Positions 28,278 through 38,496 are shown, counted from the first letter of the stretch. The stretch is 64,000 nucleotides of DNA from SAR324 cluster bacterium (GCA_028282885.1 JANQGX010000087.1:42437-106436), one strand, 5' to 3'. The notes: a model not told the origin generated them from the letters alone. A program made the numbers and translations.

Positions 28278-29429
28278 CTAGTCTTTTAAAGTATTTACAA
28301 AAACCGACTTGTAGATTGCCAACACATGATCCGACTCCACTTTGCGTACATTACCCGTTGTAATCGGCGAATTTGCCACCTCTTCAGCCATAGATTTTAA
28401 CGTCGCAATGTCAACCTCGGGCAGCTCGAATGCGCCAAAACCAAGATCTGTAACCAGATCGGCGAGCTCATCCACAATAAGATCCGGTTCCAGTTCCGTG
28501 TCATAACCCAGCGCCTGCATCAAAGGAGCCAACCTTTTTCTGGACGCCGGTAAATTGTAAGCCGTGACATGGGGAAGAAGCAACCCTGCAGCAAGACCAT
28601 GCGGCATCTTGAGATGTGCTGTCATCGGCAAAATCATGGCATGACCAAAATTGATTCCGGTAGCTCCACATGCCATATTAGTCATGGAACTGGCAATAAG
28701 ACAGCGAGCTTTTGGCTCTATTTCATTTGTAAGGGAAGCCTCACGCAGTTCTCTTATTAAAGTTGCGCATGCGTATACAGCAATACCCTCGGATATGGGA
28801 TTCGGTCGGGTGGTCATCAGGGATTCCATACCGTGGGCAAGTGCGTCGACACCTGACATGGAAAACTGCTTCGGCGGCAAATCCGCCAATAATTCCGGAT
28901 CAAGAATTGTCAAGCCGGGATAGCAGTGATGGGAAATAATCGTGACAATCCGATTGCTCTCCATATCCGAGAGAACAATGACATCGGAAACCTCACTTCC
29001 GCTACCTGCAGTCGTAGGGATTGCAATCATGGGCAACGGCTGCTCTTTTACCAGGTGTAATCCAACCAGGTTCCGGGAAGAACCACCGCTGGGAGCGGTG
29101 ACCGCCAGACCTTTACCCGCGCATAGGACGCTGCCGCCTCCCAAAGCAATTACCGAATCGCATTTCCTGTCCTTGACCAGGGCTACCAGCTCGTCAATCT
29201 CACTGAGATCAGGATCGCGGGAAACGGTATCATAAACTTCAAATTCCAGGCCTGCCCCGGCCAGGGATTCTTTGATACTCTCAAAAAAAGGTAAAGCGGC
29301 GACGCCCTGATCGGTCACCAGGATAGGTTTCTTTCCTTTCAAGTCCTTGATTTCTTTACCCGTTCCAACAATTGCGCCTTCCCCATAAACAATTCTGGTA
29401 GGCATTAAGTATTCAAATGGTAGTAACAT
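28278..29429 (-). CDS. Iron-containing alcohol dehydrogenase
   Basis: 383 residues, normal for group III Fe-ADH. The NAD-binding part has ALGGGSVLCAGKG and PTTAGSGSEVS. The metal site is in GVDALAHGMES and GINFGHAMILPMTAHLKMPHG, with His residues at the expected positions. It interconverts an alcohol and an aldehyde or a hydroxy acid and a semialdehyde. Next to two AORs it would complete acid-aldehyde-alcohol conversions. TAGGAG precedes the ATG. Confidence 0.92.
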   Translation of the reverse strand: MLLPFEYLMPTRIVYGEGAIVGTGKEIKDLKGKKPILVTDQGVAALPFFESIKESLAGAGLEFEVYDTVSRDPDLSEIDELVALVKDRKCDSVIALGGGSVLCAGKGLAVTAPSGGSSRNLVGLHLVKEQPLPMIAIPTTAGSGSEVSDVIVLSDMESNRIVTIISHHCYPGLTILDPELLADLPPKQFSMSGVDALAHGMESLMTTRPNPISEGIAVYACATLIRELREASLTNEIEPKARCLIASSMTNMACGATGINFGHAMILPMTAHLKMPHGLAAGLLLPHVTAYNLPASRKRLAPLMQALGYDTELEPDLIVDELADLVTDLGFGAFELPEVDIATLKSMAEEVANSPITTGNVRKVESDHVLAIYKSVFVNTLKD

Positions 29430-29552
29430 GTAAGACTCCTATCTGATGATGCTTCCTGAAGACTCGCCCGGATAACCAAGACGGGTTTGATAATCCCTGA
29501 AGATAGAGATCCGGTCGTTTCGTTAAAGAGAGGTTTATGATAGAGTTTGTTC

Positions 29553-30488
29553 CTACCGCGCCTCCCGGTTATATGGAAGGCATAGAGCGGCAGGCAGATA
29601 GTTTCCTCTGGCAAAAATAATCAGTGCCGCGAGCACGGCAATAAATGGAATCATATTGACCAGGTCCTGGGCTATTTCGACTCCTACCAGTTGCAACGAT
29701 GTTGTCAGGGAAACCGAGATCCCGAATAAGAACGAACCGGTAATCACCCAAACTGCCTTTCCCCTGGCGAGCATGGCAATCACAATCGCAATAAAGCCGA
29801 TTCCCTTTGTCATAAAGGGTACGAAAATTCCGGCACCCACAATCGACATGTATCCGCCTCCAAGTCCGGCCAACCCGCCGGCAACCAGAACGGCCATACC
29901 ACGTGTAAAAATCACGCTGGTTCCGGATGCATCCAGTGCTTCCGGTTTCTCTCCGGCAGCCCTGATGTTCAGCCCGACATTGGTGAAATTTAAAATCCAA
30001 TACAACACACCCACCAGCGCAAACCCGATGTAAACAATCCAGGGCTGGGTGAACACGCTTGAACCTAATACAGGGATACTTGATAAGCCGGGTATCTTGA
30101 CGCTGGCCAATTCCTCCAAGCGTGGATAAGTGGTTCCGAACTGTGCACGCTGCAGCACACTGGTTACACCTTCTCCAAATATCAAAACACCGATTCCAAC
30201 CACAATTTGATCCATACCAAGACGGACGCAAAACAGCACGACTATCAAAGCCATGAGCATCCCGGCACCGATACTTGACACCAGGCCCAGCCAGAAATGA
30301 CCGGAATACAGTGTTATCGCAAAGCCGAAATATGCTCCTGCCAGCATGATCCCTTCAATACCCATCCCCAGAACGCCGGATCGTTGAGAAATGGTTTCCC
30401 CGATACTGGCAAACAACAGGGGCATCCCTGTCAGAATACCGCCAAAGATTAGCGCGGATAAAAAAGATGCGGTTAAAAAATCACTCAT
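29553..30488 (-). CDS. ABC permease of BMP/nucleoside-type importer (NupQ-like)
   Basis: 311 residues, about 8-9 membrane helices. GETISQRSGVLGMGIEGIMLAGAYFGF is the signature of the YufQ/NupQ subfamily. It overlaps the upstream permease gene by 8 bases. With the ATPase (31639-33261), the second permease and the BMP binding protein it forms a complete importer for nucleosides or related bases. Confidence 0.9.
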   Translation of the reverse strand: MSDFLTASFLSALIFGGILTGMPLLFASIGETISQRSGVLGMGIEGIMLAGAYFGFAITLYSGHFWLGLVSSIGAGMLMALIVVLFCVRLGMDQIVVGIGVLIFGEGVTSVLQRAQFGTTYPRLEELASVKIPGLSSIPVLGSSVFTQPWIVYIGFALVGVLYWILNFTNVGLNIRAAGEKPEALDASGTSVIFTRGMAVLVAGGLAGLGGGYMSIVGAGIFVPFMTKGIGFIAIVIAMLARGKAVWVITGSFLFGISVSLTTSLQLVGVEIAQDLVNMIPFIAVLAALIIFARGNYLPAALCLPYNREAR

Positions 30489-31635
30489 TCGTCTTAATCC
30501 CCTTTAAGCTGCGAAAAAAGTTCAATAACTTTCCTGATTTGCCGGCTCGATATTCCTGGATATACTCGGTCAACGCCATGAACAATAAGACCAGACCGAC
30601 GATGATCAGAATAAAGTCGTCGGGAAGATCTGCAACCCTGGCGGCAGAATGACCGCCAATGGAAAGGACCGCATAAAATCCTACCAGGGGGATTGTCGCA
30701 AGGGCGTTTAATCGGGCCAGAAAAACCAAAGCAAACAGCGGCAAACCAAAATTGGGATTCCAGTCCGCCCTCATATACCCCCACACACCGAGAATCTCGA
30801 CGGTGCCTGCAAGTCCCATAAAAGCCCCACTTACCATGAATGCACCGATGATGAGGCGTTGATTATTAAGCCCGGCATGCAGGGCCGCTCTCGGATTCTG
30901 ACCCAGCAGAGCCAGCTTGAGACCCAGGGAAGTGTTTTTCATCACATAATAGACCACAAGGATGAAAATCAGCGCAATGAATATACCTATATGAATGCGG
31001 GTTAATGGAATTGATGGCAGCAATTTTGTAAAAGGCACCACATCGGTTTGCGGGACCAATGTTTTTGTACTGCGAAAAGGGCCTTTAATAAGCAGGTTCG
31101 CAAAATTGATCCCTATGAAACTCATCATCAGCGAGCTGATGATTTCATTAATCTCATATTTTGCCTTGAGTATTGCCGGCACAATCGTACTTAGAGCTCC
31201 GGCGACCATACCAATCAGGAAAAGTGTTACAAAACACGCCCACATCGGCAGCACTGGCATAAACATCGGCCCAAACCCTGCTGTCAAAGCTGCTGCCAAT
31301 AAAAACTGGCCATCACCCCCGATATTCCAGATGCTGGCTTGAAAGGCAACGATCAACCCTGCCGCCATCAGAAGCAATGGAGCCATCCTGATTATGGTAT
31401 CCTGCAGCCCGTGCTTATTTAATAATCCTGACTTGATTATGTTTCCGTAAAAGGTGACAGGGTTCCTTCCCAACACCAGAAGCAGCAGGCCGCCTGCTAT
31501 GAGAGCAAGTAATAACGGCGCAATACTTTCCAGCATGCTGTTCCATACCTTTAAAAACGCCCCGTCAGTCGGATTGAATATGTTTTTTGTACTATTGTCT
31601 GACAAACCCATGTTGCTTTCCGCCGTTTCTGTCAT
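30481..31635 (-). CDS. ABC permease of BMP/nucleoside-type importer (NupP-like)
   Basis: 384 residues with about ten membrane helices, typical of YufP/NupP. Conserved phrases include PLLLMAAGLIVAFQASIWNIGGDGQFLLAA and a NEIISSLMMSFI loop. It starts 3 bp after the ATPase stop, so translation is probably coupled. Confidence 0.9.
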   Translation of the reverse strand: MTETAESNMGLSDNSTKNIFNPTDGAFLKVWNSMLESIAPLLLALIAGGLLLLVLGRNPVTFYGNIIKSGLLNKHGLQDTIIRMAPLLLMAAGLIVAFQASIWNIGGDGQFLLAAALTAGFGPMFMPVLPMWACFVTLFLIGMVAGALSTIVPAILKAKYEINEIISSLMMSFIGINFANLLIKGPFRSTKTLVPQTDVVPFTKLLPSIPLTRIHIGIFIALIFILVVYYVMKNTSLGLKLALLGQNPRAALHAGLNNQRLIIGAFMVSGAFMGLAGTVEILGVWGYMRADWNPNFGLPLFALVFLARLNALATIPLVGFYAVLSIGGHSAARVADLPDDFILIIVGLVLLFMALTEYIQEYRAGKSGKLLNFFRSLKGIKTNE

Positions 31636-31638
31636 TTA

Positions 31639-33261
31639 TTAAGTCCCTCCAACCATTAATTCACCTACCTTTTTCTCAATACCTTCCTGATTTTCCACAA
31701 TCCCTGCAATTTGTCCCTGGTACATGACCGCGATTCGATCGGAAAGATCGAAGATCTCATCCAGATCCGTCGAGATAAGAAGTCCTGCTACTCCTTTCTC
31801 CCTGGCAAGACTTTTTATTTTTTCCCGCACAATAACGGTGGTTTTAAAATCCAGTCCATGAGTCGGTTTACTGTAAACTGCAATTTTGGGATCGAAAAGT
31901 AACTCGCGAGCCAGCAAAACCTTTTGTATATTACCTCCTGAAAGTCCCCCGCACCTGATATCCACGTCAGGGGGGCGGACATCGTATTCTTTGACCAATC
32001 CTTCAGCAGTCTTCCTTATCGTCGCTTCATTCGTTCTGCCCCAATTCCAGAAAGGTCTTTGACCGATTCGTTTTAATAGCATGTTTTTACTGACACTAAG
32101 AGAAGCACAGATTCCCTCACCCAATCTGTCATCGGTAATGTAGCGAAGACCCATATGTTGCCGGTTTGCGATACTCACATCCGATACAACAACACCATTC
32201 AAAAGAATATCGCCTGCTGTAATCCTCCTCTGACCGGCAATCGCTTCAGCCAGTTCACGTTGACCGTTCCCGTCCACTCCTGCTACTCCAAGAACTTCTC
32301 CGGCACGCAACGAAAAGGAAGCTCCTTTCACGCCAACTTCATCGAGCTTGCCCTTTACCGTCACATTTTTAAGTTCAAGGACAGGCTGTTCCGGAAGATC
32401 AGACTCTCTTGATCTTCCGGTAGTCTGCCTTTCAACTTTTATGACACTTTCAGCAATATCCGTTTCCTCTCCGAACATCATCTCGATTATCATGGATTGG
32501 ATCTCTGAATTTGCCGTGCTGCTAAAAACGGCCGGTTCAATCGAACCGGCCAGTTTCCCTCTTCTGAGAACTGAAATTCTGTCGCCCATGTCCAGTGTTT
32601 CCTGAAGCTTGTGACTAATAAATATTATGGCAAGCCCGGATTTCTTGAGTTGGGCGACAACTTCCTTCAGCTCTTCTATACCCTGGGGTGTTAACATCGA
32701 TGTAGGCTCATCGAGAATCAGAACAGAAGACCCCTTCCAGAGAGCTTTTATGATCTCCACCTGCTGTTGCTGTCCCAGGGCCAAACTACCAACCAGCGAT
32801 TCAGGGTCAATCTCCACACCGAGCAGCGAAGCATATTCTTCAAACCGATTCAATGCCCCCTGTCGATCAAGCGTGATGCCCTTTTGACTGCCAAGAAGGA
32901 GATTCTCGATCACCGAAAATACCGGAACCAGGGTCGGGTGTTGGTAGACCATTCCCATTCCCAGTTCAAGAGCCTCCCCGGGTGAATTGATACGAACTTC
33001 ACGACCATTCACCCGGATCATTCCCGAGTCGGGTTGATACATGCCCGAGAGAACCTGCATCAGGGTTGATTTTCCTGCGCCGTTCTCTCCAAGCAGACAG
33101 TGAACTTCCCCGGACCAGACAGATAAGGAAATATTATCGTTGGCCAAAACACCGGGGAAAGACTTGGTAATATTGATGAGTTCAACAGCAGGAATCATCG
33201 CCGTTGAACTATCATCGTTCCGGGAAGCTCCCTGATCTTCGACTTTCTGCTCATTCATCAT
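31639..33261 (-). CDS. ABC ATPase with two domains, BMP/nucleoside-type importer
   Basis: 540 residues. Domain 1 is canonical: GENGAGKST, LGQQQQVEIIKAL, LILDEPTSMLTP. Domain 2 is degenerate as in other monosaccharide/nucleoside importers: Walker A is GVDGNGQRE (no P-loop Lys), signature CGGLSGGNIQKVLLARE, and the Walker B region reads AVYSKPTHGLD, where most relatives have ENPTRGLD; the acidic residue is replaced by Ser. Only domain 1 is likely to hydrolyse ATP. Confidence 0.92.
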   Translation of the reverse strand: MMNEQKVEDQGASRNDDSSTAMIPAVELINITKSFPGVLANDNISLSVWSGEVHCLLGENGAGKSTLMQVLSGMYQPDSGMIRVNGREVRINSPGEALELGMGMVYQHPTLVPVFSVIENLLLGSQKGITLDRQGALNRFEEYASLLGVEIDPESLVGSLALGQQQQVEIIKALWKGSSVLILDEPTSMLTPQGIEELKEVVAQLKKSGLAIIFISHKLQETLDMGDRISVLRRGKLAGSIEPAVFSSTANSEIQSMIIEMMFGEETDIAESVIKVERQTTGRSRESDLPEQPVLELKNVTVKGKLDEVGVKGASFSLRAGEVLGVAGVDGNGQRELAEAIAGQRRITAGDILLNGVVVSDVSIANRQHMGLRYITDDRLGEGICASLSVSKNMLLKRIGQRPFWNWGRTNEATIRKTAEGLVKEYDVRPPDVDIRCGGLSGGNIQKVLLARELLFDPKIAVYSKPTHGLDFKTTVIVREKIKSLAREKGVAGLLISTDLDEIFDLSDRIAVMYQGQIAGIVENQEGIEKKVGELMVGGT

Positions 33262-33315
33262 TTTCTCGTGTTCCTGTTTTCTGTTCGATGCCTGGTTATT
33301 AGCAATGAGATGAAC

Positions 33316-34365
33316 TTACTTGATCAAAGCCTGAACGTCTTTTTTCTTGCTCAACTCAGGAACGGTAACTTTTCCGGTTATCACATCATTTCTAACCTGC
33401 TGAACCGAAGACCATACTGCTGCAGGAATATGCTTGGTTTTCAGCAACTTGATACCTTCGTTTTTTAAATTAATGTAGTGTATCTGCTTGCCGTAATTCC
33501 CTTCCTGATATTCCTTAATAACCGTTTTGAACATAGGCGTGTAGTCCCATTTGACGGAGGAAAGATAGATGTCCTTTTTATCCAGGGAAGTTTTATCGCC
33601 AATCACATCGATAAACCAGACTTTGTTGGCACCGGATGCCGTTTCTACAGCCTGGATCATACCGAATGTAGAACCGTCTCCCATACCGAAGATAATGTCC
33701 GCACCAGCGGAGATGAGGTTTCTTGTAACTCGTTTTCCGCCTGCTGCATCTGCATATCCGGCCTGGCCTATCTGCGCCATCAGAATCTTGATATCTGGCT
33801 TAGCATATTTTGCCCCTGCTGCAAAACCACCTGCCATCTTGATCCAGTTCTCATCATCAGCAGACATACAGATACCGACCGTCTTTGATTTGCTCATCTT
33901 GGCCGCCAGAGATCCTGCCAGAAAGGCACCTTCCTGAGCCCTGGTTTCAATGTCGGTGCTGAATCCCGGAACCAGGCCCTGTTCAAATGCTCCGATAACC
34001 AAAACCGGAACCCCCATTTGCTGTGCAAGCTGCGGAGCAACCGTACCGTATCCGCTTGCCCAGGCCACAATCCACTCTGCGCCGCCACTGGCTAGATCCC
34101 GGAAGATAGGAGCAACATCACCATATCCTGCTCCGTCCGCAACTTCTATACTCGCACCCAGCCACTCGGCAATTTTTTTGGTTGCCTCGACACCTTCCTG
34201 ATTCCAGCCATAGTCATTGCCTTCTTCAGGCGCGATTACAGCCACTTTACTAAATGTTTTTTTTGCAGCTTCCACTTTCGTCACCGGACTGAGGCAAACA
34301 ACACAGATTGCCAGCACTCCAATCAAAATACCTGTCAGAATTTGCTTTTCGATTAATCTCGCCAT
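33316..34365 (-). CDS. BMP-family substrate-binding protein
   Basis: 349 residues from the ATG at 34363-34365, supported by GAGGAG seven bases upstream; the frame stays open to 34506. Signal peptide core ILTGILIGVLAICVVCLSP, cleavage probably after VEA. The mature part begins KVAVIAPEEGNDYGWNQEG and has typical BMP/PnrA phrases (GGAEWIVAWASGYG, FLAGSLAAKMSK, SAGADIIFGMGDGSTFGMIQA). BMP proteins mostly bind purine nucleosides, but other heterocycles are possible. First gene of the importer operon. Confidence 0.92.
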   Translation of the reverse strand: MARLIEKQILTGILIGVLAICVVCLSPVTKVEAAKKTFSKVAVIAPEEGNDYGWNQEGVEATKKIAEWLGASIEVADGAGYGDVAPIFRDLASGGAEWIVAWASGYGTVAPQLAQQMGVPVLVIGAFEQGLVPGFSTDIETRAQEGAFLAGSLAAKMSKSKTVGICMSADDENWIKMAGGFAAGAKYAKPDIKILMAQIGQAGYADAAGGKRVTRNLISAGADIIFGMGDGSTFGMIQAVETASGANKVWFIDVIGDKTSLDKKDIYLSSVKWDYTPMFKTVIKEYQEGNYGKQIHYINLKNEGIKLLKTKHIPAAVWSSVQQVRNDVITGKVTVPELSKKKDVQALIK

Positions 34366-34774
34366 ATTGATCTCCTCTTTTTTAAGTAACACAAGATAAT
34401 GATAAGAAATGATATCCGAATCTGGTAAAGGGCTATTGAACGATAAACTCTCTTTTTTCAGAACAATTTTACCGGTCCGATTGGTTCCAAAACCAGTGTT
34501 TAGCAAACCTCAGCCGCCCTTTCATTGGAGCATAAATTGAGCGCCCCACCACAGACACAGGTATCCCGTCTTCAAATTACCCTTCTTTTTCAACAGCCGG
34601 AATGTTGCCTGCTTGTTAAAAAATTCGGTCTATCCGGAAAAGACCTATGTCCATGGTCGTTCGTTCAAGTATGTTATTTGAAATTATAGAAAACGACTTT
34701 TGGTAAACCAGATTTCTTCTTTTTCGACCTCCCACAAAATTCGAAGTTCCGTTTTACATTCCCTCAGGCCATTT
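34366..34774. other. Leader/promoter region of the BMP importer operon
   Basis: 409 bp without a gene. On the minus strand there is a TATAAT hexamer (plus positions 34683-34688 read ATTATA) about 320 bp from the ATG, with only a poor -35. No purine-riboswitch-like structure could be recognised by eye, although a transporter leader is where one would look. Confidence 0.35.
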
Positions 34775-35488
34775 TTAACCGTCAACCATGAATACTTTTA
34801 CCGCACTCCCTCCCATGACCATGTTCAAATCACGTTGATTCAAACCACACAGCTTGACCTTTAACATCTCCACTTCAGGATGATGAAAAGGGGCATCCGA
34901 GCCGTAAAGCACACGTTCGGCACCTACTCTCTCCACAGCTTCGCGGATCTTGGTGTGCATCGGCATACCGGACGTTTCCAGGTATACGTTGGACCGCCTC
35001 TCTGCCGCATCAATAGCAGCGTTAATATAAATGATGTTGCCATGCCCCATATGGCCCATTATTACTTTTGTTTTGGGCTTGTCCCGAGCTAACTCCTCAA
35101 CACTCCATGGAAGGGTGAAGATCGGATGACCGGTATGGATCAGAAGTGGCAGGTTTCTTTCAGCCACTAGATCGGCCAGGGGATGTATCAGCGGATCATT
35201 CGGGTGATAACCATCCAATAATGGATGAAGCTTGATCCCACGGAAATTATCATCGTCAAGAAAGGACTCCACAACCCGCACATAATCCGGAACCCTGGGA
35301 TTGGCCCAGACGAGTCCAAAGACATGCGGTCGATCGGCAATTGCTTGTTGTACCAGGGAATTGTCGGGATGAAAAACGATCCCTTTGTCCAAACCGCAAG
35401 AGGACATCAGGTCATCAAGACCCTTTTCGTCCAGTGAAACATTGAAATCCGGAAAATCTCCCAGGTGCATGTGGCTATCAACGATCAT
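34775..35488 (-). CDS. Amidohydrolase-2-family metal-dependent hydrolase
   Basis: 237 residues, compact TIM-barrel. MIVDSHMHLGDF gives the HxH metal pair; FRGIKLHPLLDGYHP, LLIHTGHPIF, VIMGHMGHG and VLYGSDAPFHHP provide the remaining His and the Asp on strand 8. Relatives include lactonases, ring-cleaving hydrolases and decarboxylases acting on aromatic breakdown products. AAGGAG precedes the ATG. Its place before the molybdenum hydroxylase genes suggests it opens or trims a hydroxylated ring. Confidence 0.85.
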   Translation of the reverse strand: MIVDSHMHLGDFPDFNVSLDEKGLDDLMSSCGLDKGIVFHPDNSLVQQAIADRPHVFGLVWANPRVPDYVRVVESFLDDDNFRGIKLHPLLDGYHPNDPLIHPLADLVAERNLPLLIHTGHPIFTLPWSVEELARDKPKTKVIMGHMGHGNIIYINAAIDAAERRSNVYLETSGMPMHTKIREAVERVGAERVLYGSDAPFHHPEVEMLKVKLCGLNQRDLNMVMGGSAVKVFMVDG

Positions 35489-35647
35489 GTGGCTCTCCTT
35501 CTTTACACGTTATGGATAATGGCACATGAAAAACATAAACGGCCTGTCTCTTGGTGAACGTCTTATTCCATTTATCGAACATAAACGATTATTAAATCAA
35601 GAGAAGTCTTTTCAAAAAGCCGGTTGTACCTGTTGAAAGAGCAGGAG

Positions 35648-35666
35648 CCAGGGCAAATTGCCCTGG
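35648..35666 (-). terminator. Hairpin between hydroxylase and amidohydrolase genes
   Basis: CCAGGGC and GCCCTGG form a perfect 7-bp GC-rich stem (9 bp if the AT pairs are counted) about 85 bp after the molybdenum subunit stop. There is no clear T-tract on the minus strand, so it may be a processing or attenuation site rather than a strong terminator. Confidence 0.4.
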
Positions 35667-35749
35667 TTTCCCGAACCTTATCTACCGGGAATTCAAGTGA
35701 GTTAACCGTTCACCTGCCTGTCCCTTTCATTGCTGATCAAGCCTCTCTG

Positions 35750-38029
35750 TTACTTTCCAGCCTTTTTTTCCTTGAGGCTCTTCAATATGAATTCCCGCGT
35801 AATGGGGAGTTCGTAGCACCGGACGCCACAGGCATTATAGATAGCGTTTGCAATAGCCGGTGCTGTCGGTACAAGCCCGGCCTCACCCAATCCCTTTGCG
35901 CCAAAGGGGCCCTCGGGATCTCCGGTTTCAACCAGGATGGTCTCGATTTCCGGAATGTCCTCCGAGCTCAGAATCTTGTAATCAATGAATCCATCATTAA
36001 CCACTTTCCCCTCGGCGAGCACCTGCTTTTCGGTTAAGGCATAACCAACTCCCTGTACTACAGATCCTTCGATCTGTCCTTCAGCCATTTTCTGGTTGAT
36101 GGTTATTCCTGATTCCTGGGCTGCTATCACTTTTAATACCTTAACTTCTCCTGTCTCTTCATCAACCTCAACTTCGGCGATTTGCGTTCCGAACGCCCAA
36201 CTCCGCACGTTTTTGGTCCATTCTTTCGGCACATCCCAGTCCGGACCCATATCATCAGCCCACTGCCCCCTCACTGATATCGGGGCTTTGCGTTTATTCA
36301 TGGTGTAATCCATGATTTCAGCCATGGGCAGAATGACTTCAGGAGAACCGGGTGCCTTGGCAACAGCCTGACCATCCTCCAGTTTTATGAACTCGGATTT
36401 TACTTCCAACATTTCACTGGCAATACCAATTAACTCTTTCTTTGCTTCACGGGCGGCAGCAAGAGCGGCATTGCCACAAACAAATGTTCCCCTGCTTCCC
36501 CAGGAGCCGAGATCATAAGGCGTCAAATCGGTATCACTTCCGATGACATTTATTTCGGTTGGAGGAATTCCCAACTCTTCCCCTACAATTTGGGCCATTG
36601 CAGAATGAATTCCCTGACCCATTTCCGCTGCCGGCGTTATCAGGGTGATCATGCCGTCTTCTGCAATTTTGATGAATGAATCAGTGGCAGCATATGCATA
36701 ATAGCGGCCTCCCTGCGCAGTATGAAGGGAATTGGCCACCCCGATTCCCCGCAAACCTTTCTGGTTTCGTTTCTGATTCCAGTCGACCGCTTTAGCTGCT
36801 GATTCCATACATTCACTCATGCCGCAAGTCGGAATTTCAGCACCCGAGTGCATTTTCTCCCCCGGCTTATTGGCATTTTTCATTCTGAACTCAAGGGGAT
36901 CCATATCCATTTTTGCCGCCAGGCTATCCAGTTGTGACTCGCAGGCAAATGCTATCTGGTTATTTCCAAATCCACGAAAGGCTGTTCCCATCTGCTTGTT
37001 TGTATAAACAAGCTTTCCGGTATAACGGACATTCGGGATATTGTAATGGGCAGCAAACATCATATTGGAGAAGTTTAGCGTAGCCGGCCCTTTATCCTGA
37101 TACGCCCCGCAATCGGCGATAACCTTTATCTCTCTTGCCCAGAGACGCCCGTCTTTCTTTGCACCGGTCTTGACATACATTGTATAGCCATAACGCGTCT
37201 TGGCAGTGCAAAACTCTTCTGAGCGTGAATTCTGAATTCTTACCGGTCTGCCTGTCATTTTGGATAAAACAGCCGCGATCGGAGTTTTCATATCCAATAC
37301 CAGCTTGGAGCCAAAACCGCCTCCCATATGGGAGCTGATAAATCGGACTTTTTTTGTTGAAATCCCCAGAATTCTCGCCACTTCCTGTCTCTGGGTATGC
37401 GGAGCCTGGGTATTGGTCCAGACAGTTAATCGCCCGGACTGATCCCACTTGGCAATGCAATTTGATACCTCCAGACAGCAGTGACATACCTTGTCTGTCG
37501 CATAGCGCTCTTCACAAACATAATCGCACTCTGCAAACGCTTTATCCGGATCACCAACGACCCGGTCCACTTCAAAGCAGACATTGCTTTCTCTTTCATG
37601 AAGCAGGGTAGCGTCCGGGCTCATGGCTTCCTCTGCGTCAAAAACCGCAGGCAGTGTTTCATATTCGACCTCAATCAACTCAATGGCTCTGGCTGCCGTA
37701 TCTTTGTCCACTGCACAGACAGCAGCTACTTCATCACCTACGTAACGCACCTTATCCGTGGCCAGCATGGTTTTATCCGCTGCCCACTGGTAGAAGCTAA
37801 AAATGTTGAGAGGAACATCTTTCGCGGTGACAACTGCATGGACGCCTTTCAGGGCTTGTGCCTTTGAAATGTCAATCGCCTTAATCCTCGCATGAGCTAT
37901 TGGACTTCTCAGTATCATTCCATATAAAAGACCCGGCATTTTCAGATCTACTGTATACTGAGCTGCTCCCGTTACCTTCTCCAATGCATCCAGCCTTGGA
38001 TATCCCTTGCCTAAGATCTTTCGTTTCAT
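35750..38029 (-). CDS. Molybdenum hydroxylase large subunit (xanthine dehydrogenase family)
   Basis: 759 residues, the length of a stand-alone molybdopterin subunit such as XdhA or NdhM-type. It has the substrate-channel domain (1-120), HMGGGFGSK (Mo-cofactor contact), GTAFRGFGNNQ, EMGQGIHSAMAQIVGEELG, and KGLGEAGLVPTAPAI with the catalytic Glu. It hydroxylates an activated C-H next to ring nitrogen using water, so it works without oxygen. It overlaps the [2Fe-2S] subunit gene by 4 bases. Candidate substrates are purines, pyrimidines, nicotinate or other azaarenes; the sequence alone cannot decide. Confidence 0.93.
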   Translation of the reverse strand: MKRKILGKGYPRLDALEKVTGAAQYTVDLKMPGLLYGMILRSPIAHARIKAIDISKAQALKGVHAVVTAKDVPLNIFSFYQWAADKTMLATDKVRYVGDEVAAVCAVDKDTAARAIELIEVEYETLPAVFDAEEAMSPDATLLHERESNVCFEVDRVVGDPDKAFAECDYVCEERYATDKVCHCCLEVSNCIAKWDQSGRLTVWTNTQAPHTQRQEVARILGISTKKVRFISSHMGGGFGSKLVLDMKTPIAAVLSKMTGRPVRIQNSRSEEFCTAKTRYGYTMYVKTGAKKDGRLWAREIKVIADCGAYQDKGPATLNFSNMMFAAHYNIPNVRYTGKLVYTNKQMGTAFRGFGNNQIAFACESQLDSLAAKMDMDPLEFRMKNANKPGEKMHSGAEIPTCGMSECMESAAKAVDWNQKRNQKGLRGIGVANSLHTAQGGRYYAYAATDSFIKIAEDGMITLITPAAEMGQGIHSAMAQIVGEELGIPPTEINVIGSDTDLTPYDLGSWGSRGTFVCGNAALAAAREAKKELIGIASEMLEVKSEFIKLEDGQAVAKAPGSPEVILPMAEIMDYTMNKRKAPISVRGQWADDMGPDWDVPKEWTKNVRSWAFGTQIAEVEVDEETGEVKVLKVIAAQESGITINQKMAEGQIEGSVVQGVGYALTEKQVLAEGKVVNDGFIDYKILSSEDIPEIETILVETGDPEGPFGAKGLGEAGLVPTAPAIANAIYNACGVRCYELPITREFILKSLKEKKAGK

Positions 38030-38496
38030 GTTACCTCCCCATCTCTAGCGGATTCCACCGCTTTAATGATCTTGGTATAACCGGTACAGCGGCAAAGGTT
38101 ACCCCTCAATCCTTTTCTAATCGCCTCGATATCAGCCTTGGGATTTTTGTCCAGTAGCGCCGTGCTGGCCATAACCATTCCTGATGTACAATAACCACAT
38201 TGAATGGCTCCGTTTTCTACAAAAGATTCCTGGACCGGATGAAGCTTGTCACCCTGTGCCATCCCCTCAATAGTGCGAATTTCAGTTCCATCGGCTTCAA
38301 GAGCAAGTACCAGGCAGGAATTCACAGCATCTCCGTTCATTACTACGGTACAAGCGCCACATTCTCCCATCTCGCATCCGCTTTTGGTACCAGTAAAACC
38401 AATCAGGTCCCTGATAACATCCAAAAGAGTCTGGTGAGCCTCCACCAGCAGATGATGCGCATCACCGTTTACGGTTATCTCTATTTGGTGTTTCAC
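38026..38496 (-). CDS. [2Fe-2S] subunit of molybdenum hydroxylase
   Basis: 156 residues. Plant-type cluster motif GCEMGECGACTV with upstream and downstream Cys, then the second cluster CGYCTSGM...RCTGY, the CoxS/XdhC-small-subunit arrangement. It passes electrons from Mo to the FAD subunit. Overlaps by 4 bases with genes on both sides, so the three subunits are cotranslated. Confidence 0.95.
   Translation of the reverse strand: MKHQIEITVNGDAHHLLVEAHQTLLDVIRDLIGFTGTKSGCEMGECGACTVVMNGDAVNSCLVLALEADGTEIRTIEGMAQGDKLHPVQESFVENGAIQCGYCTSGMVMASTALLDKNPKADIEAIRKGLRGNLCRCTGYTKIIKAVESARDGEVT

Noticed and set aside
28089..28289. 66-codon plus-strand frame between the lipoprotein and Fe-ADH genes; it shares GGATGTTGATTAC with 26532-26546
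   Set aside because: The peptide looks fairly protein-like, but there is no ribosome binding site or known family, and the shared 13 bases may be chance.
34366..34774. Possible purine-type riboswitch in the BMP importer leader
   Set aside because: No conserved three-way junction or loop sequence could be recognised by eye; only a weak promoter-like hexamer was seen. A covariance-model search would decide.
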